DNA of 56,717 nucleotides from Pelagibacterales bacterium SAG-MED05 (GTDB lineage: Bacteria > Pseudomonadota > Alphaproteobacteria > Pelagibacterales > Pelagibacteraceae): assembly GCA_014654415.1 (NCBI GenBank), contig JACWDC010000009.1:1-56717 (forward strand). Reading direction: 5' to 3'. A program made the translations under genes and the position numbers. Below, one piece after another: positions 1 to 8,086 of the stretch; within the stretch, counting starts at the first letter, position 1; the number at the start of each line of letters is the position of its first letter. The notes beneath the pieces were generated by a model. The model did no database searches, was not told where the DNA came from, and saw only the letters and a list, made by a program, of their open reading frames with translations.

Positions 1-739
1 TAATAGTTGTTAATTTTCCATTGTCATAAAAACTTACGCTTATAGCTTTTTTTCCTAAGAAATTAATTTTTTGAACATGTGCATTAACTGTTATCTTTAG
101 GTTTGTTCTTTTCTTCACAGGATTTAAATATCCTTTAGCAGCACTACATCGTAGTTTTAATAATTTTTGACGTGTTGTAGTGAACTGGAAATAACCTATT
201 CCAAAGTTATCACCTTTATTAAAATCATTTGTTCTAGGAATACCAAATTCTTCAGCAGCATTTTGAAATTCTTCTAACATTCTTAAATTAATTTTTTTAT
301 TTGTGACACTTATTGGTCCTTGATCATTGTGAAATTCACTTTTTCCTAATTCATTATTTTCTGACTTTAAGAAATATGGAAGAACGTCATCCCAACCCCA
401 ACCAGTATTTCCTTGTTGTCTCCAGTTGTCATAATCATTGCTTTGACCTCTAATCCAAAGCAATCCATTTATAGAAGAACTCCCGCCTAGAGTTTTTCCT
501 CTAGGATAACGAATAGATCTATTATTCATGCTTTCATCTTTTTCGGTATGAAAACACCAGTCCACTTTGGGATTATGCATAGTTTTATAATACCCAACTG
601 GAATATGTATCCAGGGATAAGTATCTTTGCCTCCAGCTTCTAGTAAGAGAACTTTATTATTCTTATCCGCAGTCAATCGATTAGCTAAAACACAGCCAGC
701 TGACCCTGCTCCAATAATTATGTAATCAAATTCTTCCAT
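1..739 (-). CDS. GMC-family FAD-dependent oxidoreductase (choline dehydrogenase-like), 5' part only
   Basis: The first 246 codons are present; the gene runs off the left edge. The N-terminus carries a dinucleotide-binding motif (IIIGAGSAGCVLANRL, about residues 7-22) followed by LLLEAGG, and then the GMC signature RGKTLGGSSSINGLLWIRG near residues 83-101. These are hallmarks of glucose-methanol-choline oxidoreductases, which oxidise primary alcohols with FAD. The ATG at 739 is the only sensible start because the Rossmann motif begins seven residues later. It is divergent from the TRAP operon across a 125-base gap. Whether the substrate is choline or another alcohol cannot be told from this fragment. 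Confidence 0.9.
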   Translation of the reverse strand, partial: MEEFDYIIIGAGSAGCVLANRLTADKNNKVLLLEAGGKDTYPWIHIPVGYYKTMHNPKVDWCFHTEKDESMNNRSIRYPRGKTLGGSSSINGLLWIRGQSNDYDNWRQQGNTGWGWDDVLPYFLKSENNELGKSEFHNDQGPISVTNKKINLRMLEEFQNAAEEFGIPRTNDFNKGDNFGIGYFQFTTTRQKLLKLRCSAAKGYLNPVKKRTNLKITVNAHVQKINFLGKKAISVSFYDNGKLTTI

Positions 740-864
740 GCTTAAATATCTCTTATAGGTGAGAAACTTATTAATTGCCACCAGTATAATACAACCTGTG
801 GTTTATGGACTTTTATTTTTATAACAGGTTTAATTCTTTTTTTTATTAAACAAACGGGGGAATA

Positions 865-1959
865 ATGAAAAAATTATTAACTGTTGTTTTTAGTTTAGTT
901 GCATTTATTGGATTTTCAATATCTTCAGCAAACGCAAAAACATTAAAATGCCAAACTGTTATTAGTGCTAAGGCTGACGAAGTAAAAATGTTAAAAGACT
1001 TCGGAGCTGATGTAACGGCTTTAACAGGTGGTTCAATTAAGTTTGAAATTATGCCAGCAGGAACTGTTGTTGGAGTTAAAGAAACATTAGATGCAGTAGA
1101 TAAAGGACTGATCGATTGTGGATTTGCTTGGACGCATTACTGGTCTGGTGAACATCCAGCAGCTATGTTATTTGGTTCGCCAGTAGCAGGTGCAGGTGTA
1201 GGTATAGATAATATCGCGTTCCTATCTTGGTTCCAATATGGTGGTGGTAAACAATTATACGACCAACTATGGAAAGAAATGGGAAGAAACATAAAAGGTT
1301 TTATGCTTCAACCAGTAGGCCCAGAGGCTTTAGGTTGGTTCAAAGAGCCTATTAACAGCATGGCTGACTTTAGAAAGTATAGATTTAGAACTCCTCCAGG
1401 AATTCCAGGTCAAACTTATAAAGATATCGGTGTAGCTTCTGTTGCAATGGGTGGTGGAGATATTTTACCAGCTCTTGAAAAAGGAACTATCGATGCAGCT
1501 GAATGGTGTTGTCCAAAACCGGACAGTGTATTTGGTTTTCAAAAAGTTCTTAAGCACTACTACCTACAAGGCTTACACCAAGTAGTAGTAAATGCTGACC
1601 TTTATGTAAATGGAGACGTTTACAAAAAAATGACTAAGCTTGAGAAAAAAGCTATGGAAGTTGCAGCGAATGCATCATTAAGTAAAGCTATGAGTTATAG
1701 AATTTACGAAAATGGTAAAGCGCTAGCGGATTTAACTCAGAATCACGGTGTAATCTTACATGATACTCCTGCTGATTATTTCCCAGCTTATATGGCAGCA
1801 GCTAAGAAAAGTTTAGAAACTAATGCAGCGAAAAATAAATTCTTTGCAAAAGTTTGGAACTCTCAAAAGAAATTTGCTGATATCGCAGTACCTTTCTGGA
1901 GTGGAGCTCAAATGTCTAATGCTAAGCTAGGAATGGCTCACGCAGCGACATTAAAGTAG
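865..1959 (+). CDS. dctP: TRAP transporter substrate-binding protein (DctP family)
   Basis: Periplasmic solute receptor of a tripartite ATP-independent transporter. A signal peptide ends near residue 24 (ISSANA-K), and the 364-residue length fits the DctP family. The segment PINSMADFRKYRFRTPPG and the later GTIDAAEW correspond to the family regions around the carboxylate-binding arginine and the ligand pocket. The start has a strong Shine-Dalgarno (ACGGGGGAATAATG). It is followed by a hairpin terminator and then dctQ and dctM. The two dehydrogenase genes downstream point to an oxidisable polyol or hydroxy-sulfonate such as DHPS as substrate. That substrate is inference; the receptor type is clear. 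Confidence 0.93.
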   Translation: MKKLLTVVFSLVAFIGFSISSANAKTLKCQTVISAKADEVKMLKDFGADVTALTGGSIKFEIMPAGTVVGVKETLDAVDKGLIDCGFAWTHYWSGEHPAAMLFGSPVAGAGVGIDNIAFLSWFQYGGGKQLYDQLWKEMGRNIKGFMLQPVGPEALGWFKEPINSMADFRKYRFRTPPGIPGQTYKDIGVASVAMGGGDILPALEKGTIDAAEWCCPKPDSVFGFQKVLKHYYLQGLHQVVVNADLYVNGDVYKKMTKLEKKAMEVAANASLSKAMSYRIYENGKALADLTQNHGVILHDTPADYFPAYMAAAKKSLETNAAKNKFFAKVWNSQKKFADIAVPFWSGAQMSNAKLGMAHAATLK

Positions 1960-1979
1960 TCATAAATATAGATTATAAT

Positions 1980-2015
1980 AAAGCGGATCATTTAATTGAT
2001 CCGCTTTATTTTTTT
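1980..2015 (+). terminator. Intrinsic terminator or attenuator between dctP and dctQ
   Basis: An 11-bp perfect stem (AAAGCGGATCA at 1980-1990 with TGATCCGCTTT at 1997-2007), a 6-base loop, and a T-rich run to 2015. It lies 20 bases after the dctP stop and 18 bases before dctQ, inside the operon. It probably lets most transcripts end after the binding protein while some read into the membrane subunits. Confidence 0.88.
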
Positions 2016-2032
2016 AATTAAAAAAGGAATAG

Positions 2033-2638
2033 ATGCCTTCAAGAACGAAGTTAGATAAATCAGATGAAATGATTGCCGAGAGACGTCAGGGCACCGGCAA
2101 AATGCCAAGTGACATGCCTAAATGGATGTCATCTACGATTACAAATATTGATAAATGGAGCAAACAGATTGGTAATGTAGTTTGTTGGATTACGATGCCT
2201 TTGATGATCGCAATGGTTTACGAAGTTTTAGCAAGAAAATTATTTTTAGCTCCAACAATGTGGGCCTATGATATGAGCAGATTTCTTTATGGCGCTTTAT
2301 TTATGTTAGGCGCAGGATATGCTCTCTCTAGAGGAGTTCATATTAGAGCAGATTTTTTATACAGAAATTTTAAAGTAAGAACACAGGGTCTTATAGATTT
2401 TTGGTTGTATTTATTATTTTATTTTCCAGGACTACTTTTCTTTTTTTACATGACAACAGGATTTGTTCTGGAGTCTATTAAAAGAGGAGAAAGAGGAATG
2501 GATACAGCTTGGATGCCTTATATGTGGCCTATCAAAGCTTGTTTATGGTTTGGAATTTTATTTTTATTAATTCAAGGAATTTCAGAAGTTTTAAAAAGTT
2601 ATTATGCAGCAAAAAAAGGTAAATGGCCTGACGCATGA
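2033..2638 (+). CDS. dctQ: TRAP transporter small membrane subunit (DctQ family)
   Basis: 201 residues with four predicted membrane helices, at about 47-70, 84-104, 123-147 and 167-187, preceded by a charged cytoplasmic tail of about 45 residues. The motif GVHIRADFLYRNF between helices 2 and 3 is typical of DctQ (consensus G.HvRvD). It pairs with DctM to form the Na+-coupled translocation unit. The start at 2033 follows AAAAAGGAAT. Its stop overlaps dctM by four bases (ATGA), implying translational coupling. Confidence 0.92.
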   Translation: MPSRTKLDKSDEMIAERRQGTGKMPSDMPKWMSSTITNIDKWSKQIGNVVCWITMPLMIAMVYEVLARKLFLAPTMWAYDMSRFLYGALFMLGAGYALSRGVHIRADFLYRNFKVRTQGLIDFWLYLLFYFPGLLFFFYMTTGFVLESIKRGERGMDTAWMPYMWPIKACLWFGILFLLIQGISEVLKSYYAAKKGKWPDA

Positions 2639-3969
2639 TAGCAGAATTCATAAATCCAGCTACACTAGGTTTTGTTTTAATTGCAGTAATGTTATTTGCA
2701 ATTTTTATTGGTTTTCCAATTTCATTTACTTTAATTTTTTTAGGGTTTGTATTTGGTTATTTAGGTTTCGGTAAGCTAGTTTTTTATTTAATGACCTTAC
2801 AGTTTTCTATGGTCATGACCGAACAAGCACTGGCGGCGGTCCCGCTGTTCGTCTTTATGGGTATTATGATGGAAAACGCAGGTTTGATGGAAAGATTATT
2901 CTCATCTGTTCAATTAATGCTATCTAGAGTAAGAGGAGCTTTATTTTATGCAGTACTTTTCGTTTCAGTAATATTTGCGGCTGCAACAGGTATAGTAGGA
3001 GCGTCAGTAACTATTCTTGGAATTATGGCAGCTAAATCAATGAATAAATCTGGATATGACGTAAGATTAGCTGCAGGAACAATTACAGCTGGTGGTACTT
3101 TAGGAATATTAATCCCACCAAGCATCATGTTAGTTGTTATGGGTCCAATAATGGAAATACCTGTAACTGATTTATTTGCTGCTGCAATTATACCAGGAAT
3201 AATGTTGGCACTTTTGTACGCTGCCTACGTAACCATTAGATGTGCTTTAAATCCAAAATTAGGCCCTGTTCTTCCAGTAGAAGATAGAGCAACAAGCATG
3301 CTAGAAGTCTTTAAAGAATTTTTAATAGGTCTATTACCACCAGCACTTTTAGTTTTTGCAGCACTTGGAAGTATTTTATTTGGATATGCAACACCCACAG
3401 AAGCTGCAGGATGTGGTGCAGTCGGCTCTCTACTTTTAGCATTAGCTTATAGGAAATTAACACTACCAAAATTACAGGAAGCATTAGTAAAAACTTTAGA
3501 GATTTCAGCTTTAATTATGGTGCTTGTAGCAGCTTCAAATTTCTTTGGATCGGTATTTTCTAGACTGGGAACTCCAATGGTTTTAACTGAATTTTTATTA
3601 CAATTAGAAATGAATAGGTATATTATTTTGGGAATTGTTCTTGCTATGATATTTCTTTTAGGGTGGCCTTTAGAATGGGTTCCAATAGTACTAATCATAA
3701 TTCCAATTATTTTGCCTTTAATAGAAGAATTAGGTTTTAATTTAACTTGGTTTGCTATTTTAGTCGCAGTAAATCTTCAAACCGCCTGGCTGTCTCCTCC
3801 AGTAGCACTTTCAGCTTATTTTTTAAAAGGAGTAGTTCCTGAATGGGATTTAAAAGATATTTATATTGGAATGATGCAATTTATGGTATTACAAGTTATA
3901 GGATTAATATTAATAGTAATCTTTCCACAAATAGCATTGTGGTTACCAACGGTACTTTATGGCAATTAA
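2635..3969 (+). CDS. dctM: TRAP transporter large permease (DctM family)
   Basis: 444 residues, strongly hydrophobic throughout with around twelve membrane segments, the usual size for DctM. Family motifs are visible: AAVPLFVFMGIMM near residue 66, GIVGASVTILGIMA near 118, GTLGILIPPSIMLV near 154, YATPTEAAGCGAVG near 251 and LSPPVALSAYFLKG near 385. This is the ion-coupled transport subunit. It overlaps dctQ at the start and the HisD-like gene at the end by 11 bases, so the transporter and dehydrogenase are tightly linked. Confidence 0.94.
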   Translation: MIAEFINPATLGFVLIAVMLFAIFIGFPISFTLIFLGFVFGYLGFGKLVFYLMTLQFSMVMTEQALAAVPLFVFMGIMMENAGLMERLFSSVQLMLSRVRGALFYAVLFVSVIFAAATGIVGASVTILGIMAAKSMNKSGYDVRLAAGTITAGGTLGILIPPSIMLVVMGPIMEIPVTDLFAAAIIPGIMLALLYAAYVTIRCALNPKLGPVLPVEDRATSMLEVFKEFLIGLLPPALLVFAALGSILFGYATPTEAAGCGAVGSLLLALAYRKLTLPKLQEALVKTLEISALIMVLVAASNFFGSVFSRLGTPMVLTEFLLQLEMNRYIILGIVLAMIFLLGWPLEWVPIVLIIIPIILPLIEELGFNLTWFAILVAVNLQTAWLSPPVALSAYFLKGVVPEWDLKDIYIGMMQFMVLQVIGLILIVIFPQIALWLPTVLYGN

Positions 3970-5245
3970 ATATATAAAAAAAGCAGCTAAAACTCCGGAG
4001 ACAGACGATTATAAAACTCAGGCAGCCGTACAAGATATTCTTAATGATATCGCAAAAAGAAAAGAAGAATCCCTAAAAGAACTTAATAAAAAATTTGATA
4101 AGTATGAAGGAGAAGTAATTGTTTCTAAGGAAAAAATCGAGGAAGCAATTAAAAAAGTTGACCAAAAAACTAAAGATGATGTGAAATTTGCTCATGAAAG
4201 AATTAAAAAATTTGCTGAACATCAATTAAAAAGTATGAATAATGGATTTGAAGTTGAATTATCAAAAGGGTTATTTGCCGGACAAAGATTAATCCCAGTG
4301 GATACAGCTGGGTGCTACATTCCTGGGGGGAGATATGCTCATATTTCTTCAGCTGTAATGGCAATAACACCTGCAAAAGTAGCGGGCGTTAAAACTATAA
4401 TTTGTGCCAGCCCTCCTAAAGATAAAGATGGAGCAAATCCTGGAATAATCTTTGCTGCTAATCATTGTGGTGCTGACGTAATAATGAATTTAGGTGGTGT
4501 TGCAGCCATAGGTTCAATGGCACATGGTTGTTTTAATAATCCTCCAGTTGATTTTCTTGTTGGAGCTGGAAACCAATATGTGGCTGAAGCTAAAAGAATT
4601 GTTTATGGAAAAGTTGGAATAGATCAATTTGCAGGACCAACAGAAATTGCAATTATTGCTGACAAATCTGCAGACAAAGAAATTGTTGCAGTAGATTTAG
4701 TAGGTCAGTTAGAACATGGATATAACTCGCCAGGATGGTTATTTACAACAGATAAATCATTGGCAGATTTTACAATGAAAAGAGTTCCAGAATTAATTAA
4801 TGAATTACCTGAATTAGCAAAAGTAAATGCAACTGCAGCTTGGAAAGATTATGGTGAAGTAATATTATGTGATACTAAAGAGGAAATGGCAGAGGTAAGT
4901 GATAAATATGCATCAGAACATTTAGAGGTACAAGCAGAAAATTTAAATTGGTGGTTACAGAGATTAAGAAATTATGGATCATTATTTTTAGGAGAAGAAA
5001 CAACAGTTGCCTATGGTGATAAATGTTCTGGAACAAATCATATTTTACCAACAAAAGGTGGTGGAAGATATACAGGCGGTTTGTTTGTAGGAAAATTTAT
5101 AAAAACTCTTACTTTCCAAAGAATGACGAAAGAAGCTACAGAAGTAGTCGGAGCTACTGCTGCTCGTTTAGGAAGAGCTGAAGGAATGGAAGCTCATGCT
5201 AGGACTGCAGATGTAAGATTAAGAAAATACGGCTTTTCTAATTAA
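3959..5245 (+). CDS. HisD-family dehydrogenase, probable sulfopropanediol 3-dehydrogenase (HpsN-like)
   Basis: 428 residues covering the full histidinol dehydrogenase fold. The zinc and catalytic positions of the family are kept: Gln250 and His253 in GQLEHG, Glu320-His321 in SEHLEV, Asp354 in YGDKCSGTNH, and His413 in MEAHAR. No histidine genes are nearby; the gene overlaps a TRAP transporter gene and is followed by an alcohol dehydrogenase. A TRAP system next to a HisD paralogue is the known arrangement for DHPS (2,3-dihydroxypropane-1-sulfonate) use in marine roseobacters, where HpsN makes sulfolactate with NAD. The enzyme family is certain. DHPS as substrate is inference; other hydroxymethyl compounds are possible. 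Confidence 0.8.
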   Translation: MAIKYIKKAAKTPETDDYKTQAAVQDILNDIAKRKEESLKELNKKFDKYEGEVIVSKEKIEEAIKKVDQKTKDDVKFAHERIKKFAEHQLKSMNNGFEVELSKGLFAGQRLIPVDTAGCYIPGGRYAHISSAVMAITPAKVAGVKTIICASPPKDKDGANPGIIFAANHCGADVIMNLGGVAAIGSMAHGCFNNPPVDFLVGAGNQYVAEAKRIVYGKVGIDQFAGPTEIAIIADKSADKEIVAVDLVGQLEHGYNSPGWLFTTDKSLADFTMKRVPELINELPELAKVNATAAWKDYGEVILCDTKEEMAEVSDKYASEHLEVQAENLNWWLQRLRNYGSLFLGEETTVAYGDKCSGTNHILPTKGGGRYTGGLFVGKFIKTLTFQRMTKEATEVVGATAARLGRAEGMEAHARTADVRLRKYGFSN

Positions 5246-6249
5246 TGCATGCACTAGTTTACACTGGTACTAATAAAATAGACTTTAGAGAAGAAAAAGA
5301 CCCAATCGCTAAACCAGGCGAGTCTATAATAAAAGTTAAAGCCTCAGGTATTTGTGGTTCAGACATGCACGCTTACCATGGAAATGATGAAAGAAGAATA
5401 CCTCCACTGATCTTAGGACATGAATTTAGTGGCATAAGTTTAGATGGAAAGTTTAAAAATAAAAATGTTGTTATTAATCCTCTCATAAGCTGTGAGAAAT
5501 GTGATTATTGTAAAAACGATAGAGAACATTTATGTCCAGAAAGAACAATGATAGGTATGAGCACACCTACAAAAAGAGAGGGAGGGTTAGCAGAATTAGT
5601 ATCAGCGCCAGAAAAAAATATTTTCGAAATTCCAAAAACATTAAGTATTAAGGAAGCGGCTTTAGCTGAACCAACTGCAGTAGCGTTACATGCTGTTTTA
5701 TTAGCAGAGCAAAATTTAAAAAAAACTTTATCTGAGGCTAAGATATTAATTCAAGGAGCAGGAGCAATAGGTTTACTTTGCGGTTTAGTTTTAAATAAAG
5801 AGAAAAAAACAGAAAATATCATAATGTCTGATCCTAATAAAAAAAGATTAGATGAATGTGCAAAATATCTAAAAGCAAATTTTGTATCTCCAGATGATAA
5901 ATCTATAAAAGAAAATAATTTTGACTTAATATTAGAGTCAGTTGGACTAGAAGTTACTCGTCATCAAGCTATTAAATCAATTGCACCAGGAGGTACAATT
6001 GTACATATAGGATTAACTCAACCCTCTGGAACTTTTAATTTTAAGAAACTGACTATTCAAGAAGTTATTCTAGTTGGAACTTATTGTTATACTAATAAAG
6101 ATTTTCAAAAGACTTTAGAAATTTTGACAGAAAAAAAGTTAGGCAATTTAGGTTGGATTGAGTATAGAGATCTTAAAAATGGCTCTGAAGCATTTAATGA
6201 AATTCACAATGGAACTTGCGTAGCCCCTAAAATCATTCTTATTCCATAA
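5245..6249 (+). CDS. Zinc-dependent medium-chain alcohol dehydrogenase (sorbitol/threonine dehydrogenase-like)
   Basis: 334 residues of the MDR superfamily. The catalytic zinc ligands are Cys37 (GICGSDMHAYHG) and His59-Glu60 (LGHEFSG); the structural zinc cysteines are Cys83, Cys86, Cys89 and Cys97. The NAD-binding loop reads IQGAGAIGLL. It starts on the last base of the upstream gene's stop codon, so the two are one transcription unit. A polyol or hydroxy-sulfonate oxidation acting with the HisD-like enzyme is likely: DHPS pathways elsewhere include short- or medium-chain dehydrogenases that interconvert the enantiomers. The exact substrate is not visible. Confidence 0.85.
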   Translation: MHALVYTGTNKIDFREEKDPIAKPGESIIKVKASGICGSDMHAYHGNDERRIPPLILGHEFSGISLDGKFKNKNVVINPLISCEKCDYCKNDREHLCPERTMIGMSTPTKREGGLAELVSAPEKNIFEIPKTLSIKEAALAEPTAVALHAVLLAEQNLKKTLSEAKILIQGAGAIGLLCGLVLNKEKKTENIIMSDPNKKRLDECAKYLKANFVSPDDKSIKENNFDLILESVGLEVTRHQAIKSIAPGGTIVHIGLTQPSGTFNFKKLTIQEVILVGTYCYTNKDFQKTLEILTEKKLGNLGWIEYRDLKNGSEAFNEIHNGTCVAPKIILIP

Positions 6250-6337
6250 ATCAATTAACAGTTGTGCAACAATTTGCATACCTGAAATAAATTTATAACA
6301 TATTAATATCAAAATTATTCTAATAGAATTAAGACAT

Positions 6338-6715
6338 ATGAAAAAATTTTTTCCAATAATATTTTTTTTAGTTTTTTCCTCTGTTTATGCTGGAGGTCAC
6401 TTAAGCGCAAAAGATAAAAAAAAAACGCTCGAATGCGCTGGACTTTATTATGCTAATAGCATGATACCTCAAGGAACTTTAGAACTAGATAAAATTGTAC
6501 ATTCAATTGCATCAAAAAAATTCTTAACAACTTTTCTAATCAAAGAGGGTGTTAAAGAAGATGAGGTTAATTCAAAACTCAATAAGTCTGTGGATGAGCT
6601 TTACGGGAAATCTTATGATGAAAAAAAAACAAGCAGTTGTGATAAATTTATTAACAAATTAATACCAGAGTCTAAAAAAGAAATAGAAAAACTTGTTAGA
6701 TCTGGAATTTATTAA
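6338..6715 (+). CDS. Small secreted protein of unknown function
   Basis: 125 residues with a signal peptide (MKKFFPIIFFLVFSSVYA) and a lysine-rich mature part containing two cysteines, at about residues 33 and 100, which could form a disulfide. No family was recognised. Size, signal peptide and two-cysteine layout loosely resemble the secreted protein at 11023-11457 on the other strand, but I cannot claim homology. It starts a tight run of small genes; the next start codon lies one base after its stop. Confidence 0.7.
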   Translation: MKKFFPIIFFLVFSSVYAGGHLSAKDKKKTLECAGLYYANSMIPQGTLELDKIVHSIASKKFLTTFLIKEGVKEDEVNSKLNKSVDELYGKSYDEKKTSSCDKFINKLIPESKKEIEKLVRSGIY

Positions 6716-6716
6716 G

Positions 6717-7004
6717 ATGAGTGGTTTTGTTATAGCTAATCTCAATATAAAAAATCCCGAAGCTTATAAAGAATATGTGGGTAAAGTTGTGGCTACAATA
6801 AAAAAATTTGGAGGCGAATATTTAATTAGAGCAGGAGAGTATAAAGTTATGGAAGGTGAGTGGAAAAATCCTAGAACAGTTGTAATTAAATTTCCAAATT
6901 ACGATAAGGCTTTAGAATGGTATAATTCTGAAGAATATAAACCCGTGAAACCAATTCGTTTAGCAAACTCAGATGGTAACATGATAATAATAAAAGGAGT
7001 TTAA
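6717..7004 (+). CDS. DUF1330 family protein
   Basis: 95 residues from the ATG at 6717. A longer reading from 6693 would overlap the upstream gene and adds residues not seen in the family. The protein fits DUF1330 end to end: FVIANLNIKNPEAYKEYV, then GGEYLIRAG, MEGEW, VVIKFPNYDKALEWYNSEEY and a final RLANS. DUF1330 proteins fold as dimeric alpha+beta barrels of the ABM/EthD kind, and their activity is mostly unknown. It is the first of four such small proteins in this cluster. Confidence 0.85.
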   Translation: MSGFVIANLNIKNPEAYKEYVGKVVATIKKFGGEYLIRAGEYKVMEGEWKNPRTVVIKFPNYDKALEWYNSEEYKPVKPIRLANSDGNMIIIKGV

Positions 7005-7054
7005 TGCCAAAGTTGATTTTAAACATGGAAGTAAAGGAGAAGCATGATAGTTAA
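7004..7054 (+). other. Possible 16-codon leader ORF (MPKLILNMEVKEKHDS)
   Basis: An ATG overlaps the stop of the DUF1330 gene (TAATG) and opens a 16-codon frame that ends inside the next gene in a different frame. It contains the AAGGAG Shine-Dalgarno of that gene, so its translation could couple the two. It could equally be chance. Confidence 0.25.
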
Positions 7055-7334
7055 AATAGAGGGTCCAATTGCAACTTTTGCAAAGTGGAAAGCGATGGTT
7101 CACAGCAATTCAGAAAAGATTAAAAAATACGGTATGACATTTCTTTATGCTGGAACAGAAAAAGATAATGACTCAAAAATCACTACCATTATTAGATTTG
7201 ATACAATGGATGGTCTTAAAGCTTTTAAGGCTGATGAGGAACTTCATAAAGAAAGAGCGGCAGCTGGAGTAGTCTTAGAAAAATCCGTTACAACTCCAAT
7301 GGGTGAAGATTTGTTAGAACAATATAAAGGATAA
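7044..7334 (+). CDS. Small ABM-like (dimeric alpha+beta barrel) protein, function unknown
   Basis: 96 residues. The start is set by AAGGAG seven bases upstream of ATG. The pattern beta (MIVKIEGPI), helix (TFAKWKAMVHSNSEKIKKYG), beta (MTFLYAGTEKD), beta (ITTIIRFD), helix (MDGLKAFKADEEL) and a final strand (VVLEKSVTTP) is that of ferredoxin-like dimeric barrels. No catalytic residues can be assigned. It lies in the small-gene operon, 39 bases after the DUF1330 gene and 14 bases before the membrane protein gene. Confidence 0.75.
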   Translation: MIVKIEGPIATFAKWKAMVHSNSEKIKKYGMTFLYAGTEKDNDSKITTIIRFDTMDGLKAFKADEELHKERAAAGVVLEKSVTTPMGEDLLEQYKG

Positions 7335-7348
7335 CTAAAAGGATAAAT

Positions 7349-7765
7349 ATGATAGATAAATTTGGAAACGCTTTTTATTTAATAATTTACTTAGCTCATT
7401 TTATAATAATTGGTAGCTATGCTTACCAATTAGTTTTTGATACTAAAAAATTTCTAAAAGGTAGAGGAGTAGATAAGACAGCTACTTTAATAACTAGATT
7501 TGCTGGTTCATTCATGGTTTCAATAGTTTTAATGGCCATCTATGTAGCCTTTGTAAGATCAGGTGGATTAGTTGCTACTTGGGCGTTTTTTAACTTAGTT
7601 TTTATAATTAACGTTTCAATATTAGCTGCAAATTTTTATACATTAAAAATTGATAAGACAGGTTTAACTAAAAAAACTAGAAATGATGGAATATATGCTC
7701 CACTTGTTCTAGTAATTATTAGTGCTATTCTCTGTTATGGTTTAGCTGATAAGATTTACGTTTAG
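7349..7765 (+). CDS. Four-helix membrane protein of unknown function
   Basis: 138 residues with four predicted membrane segments, at about 8-29, 49-69, 75-97 and 117-134, and a charged loop KKFLKGRGVDKTATLITRF between the first two. No family was recognised. It is the only integral membrane product of the small-gene cluster, placed between two barrel-fold proteins with gaps of 14 bases on both sides. A membrane partner for the soluble barrels is a reasonable guess, but nothing in the sequence proves it. Confidence 0.72.
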   Translation: MIDKFGNAFYLIIYLAHFIIIGSYAYQLVFDTKKFLKGRGVDKTATLITRFAGSFMVSIVLMAIYVAFVRSGGLVATWAFFNLVFIINVSILAANFYTLKIDKTGLTKKTRNDGIYAPLVLVIISAILCYGLADKIYV

Positions 7766-7779
7766 TAAAAGGAGGAACG

Positions 7780-8073
7780 TTGGCAAAATTTATGAATATA
7801 GTTAGATGTAAAGTAAAATCATCTAGCAGAGACGAGTATTTAAAAATAATTGATGAGATACCAAAGTTTGATGGTCAAATTTCAGCAAAGTATGTTGAAA
7901 CAAAACCAAACGAATTTTTTATGATTGGCGAATGGAATTCTGAAGATGATATAGCTAAAGCAAGACCAAAAATGATAGAATTTTTGGATAAAGCTAGGCA
8001 TACTTTAGAAGAATTGTCTTCAGAGTTAGGAGTTACAGATCCTCACTCTGGAACAGTTATAGTTGAAAAATAA
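7780..8073 (+). CDS. ABM-like small protein, TTG start
   Basis: 97 residues beginning at TTG 7780, just after the near-perfect Shine-Dalgarno AAAGGAGGAACG; no nearer ATG gives the first strand. The sequence (FMNIVRCKVKSSSRDEYL, then FMIGEWNSEDDIAKARPKM and RHTLEELSSELG) looks like an antibiotic biosynthesis monooxygenase-type domain: strand-helix-strand with a central EW and a C-terminal helix. Members include haem-degrading and quinol oxygenases and many of unknown function. No haem-binding histidine can be confidently assigned. Confidence 0.75.
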   Translation: MAKFMNIVRCKVKSSSRDEYLKIIDEIPKFDGQISAKYVETKPNEFFMIGEWNSEDDIAKARPKMIEFLDKARHTLEELSSELGVTDPHSGTVIVEK

Positions 8074-8086
8074 GAAAGGGGGAACA

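Noticed and set aside
793-830. Inverted repeat AACCTGT...ACAGGTT before dctP
   Set aside because: The 7-bp arms are 24 bases apart with no T run and no known operator match; it could be a regulator site but evidence is too thin to call a feature.
3959-5245. Annotation as histidine-biosynthetic histidinol dehydrogenase
   Set aside because: No other his gene is near; the gene overlaps a TRAP permease gene and precedes an alcohol dehydrogenase, so a catabolic paralogue is more likely.
6262-6272. TTGTGCAACAA palindrome before the small-gene cluster
   Set aside because: Four-base arms only; chance is likely in this composition.
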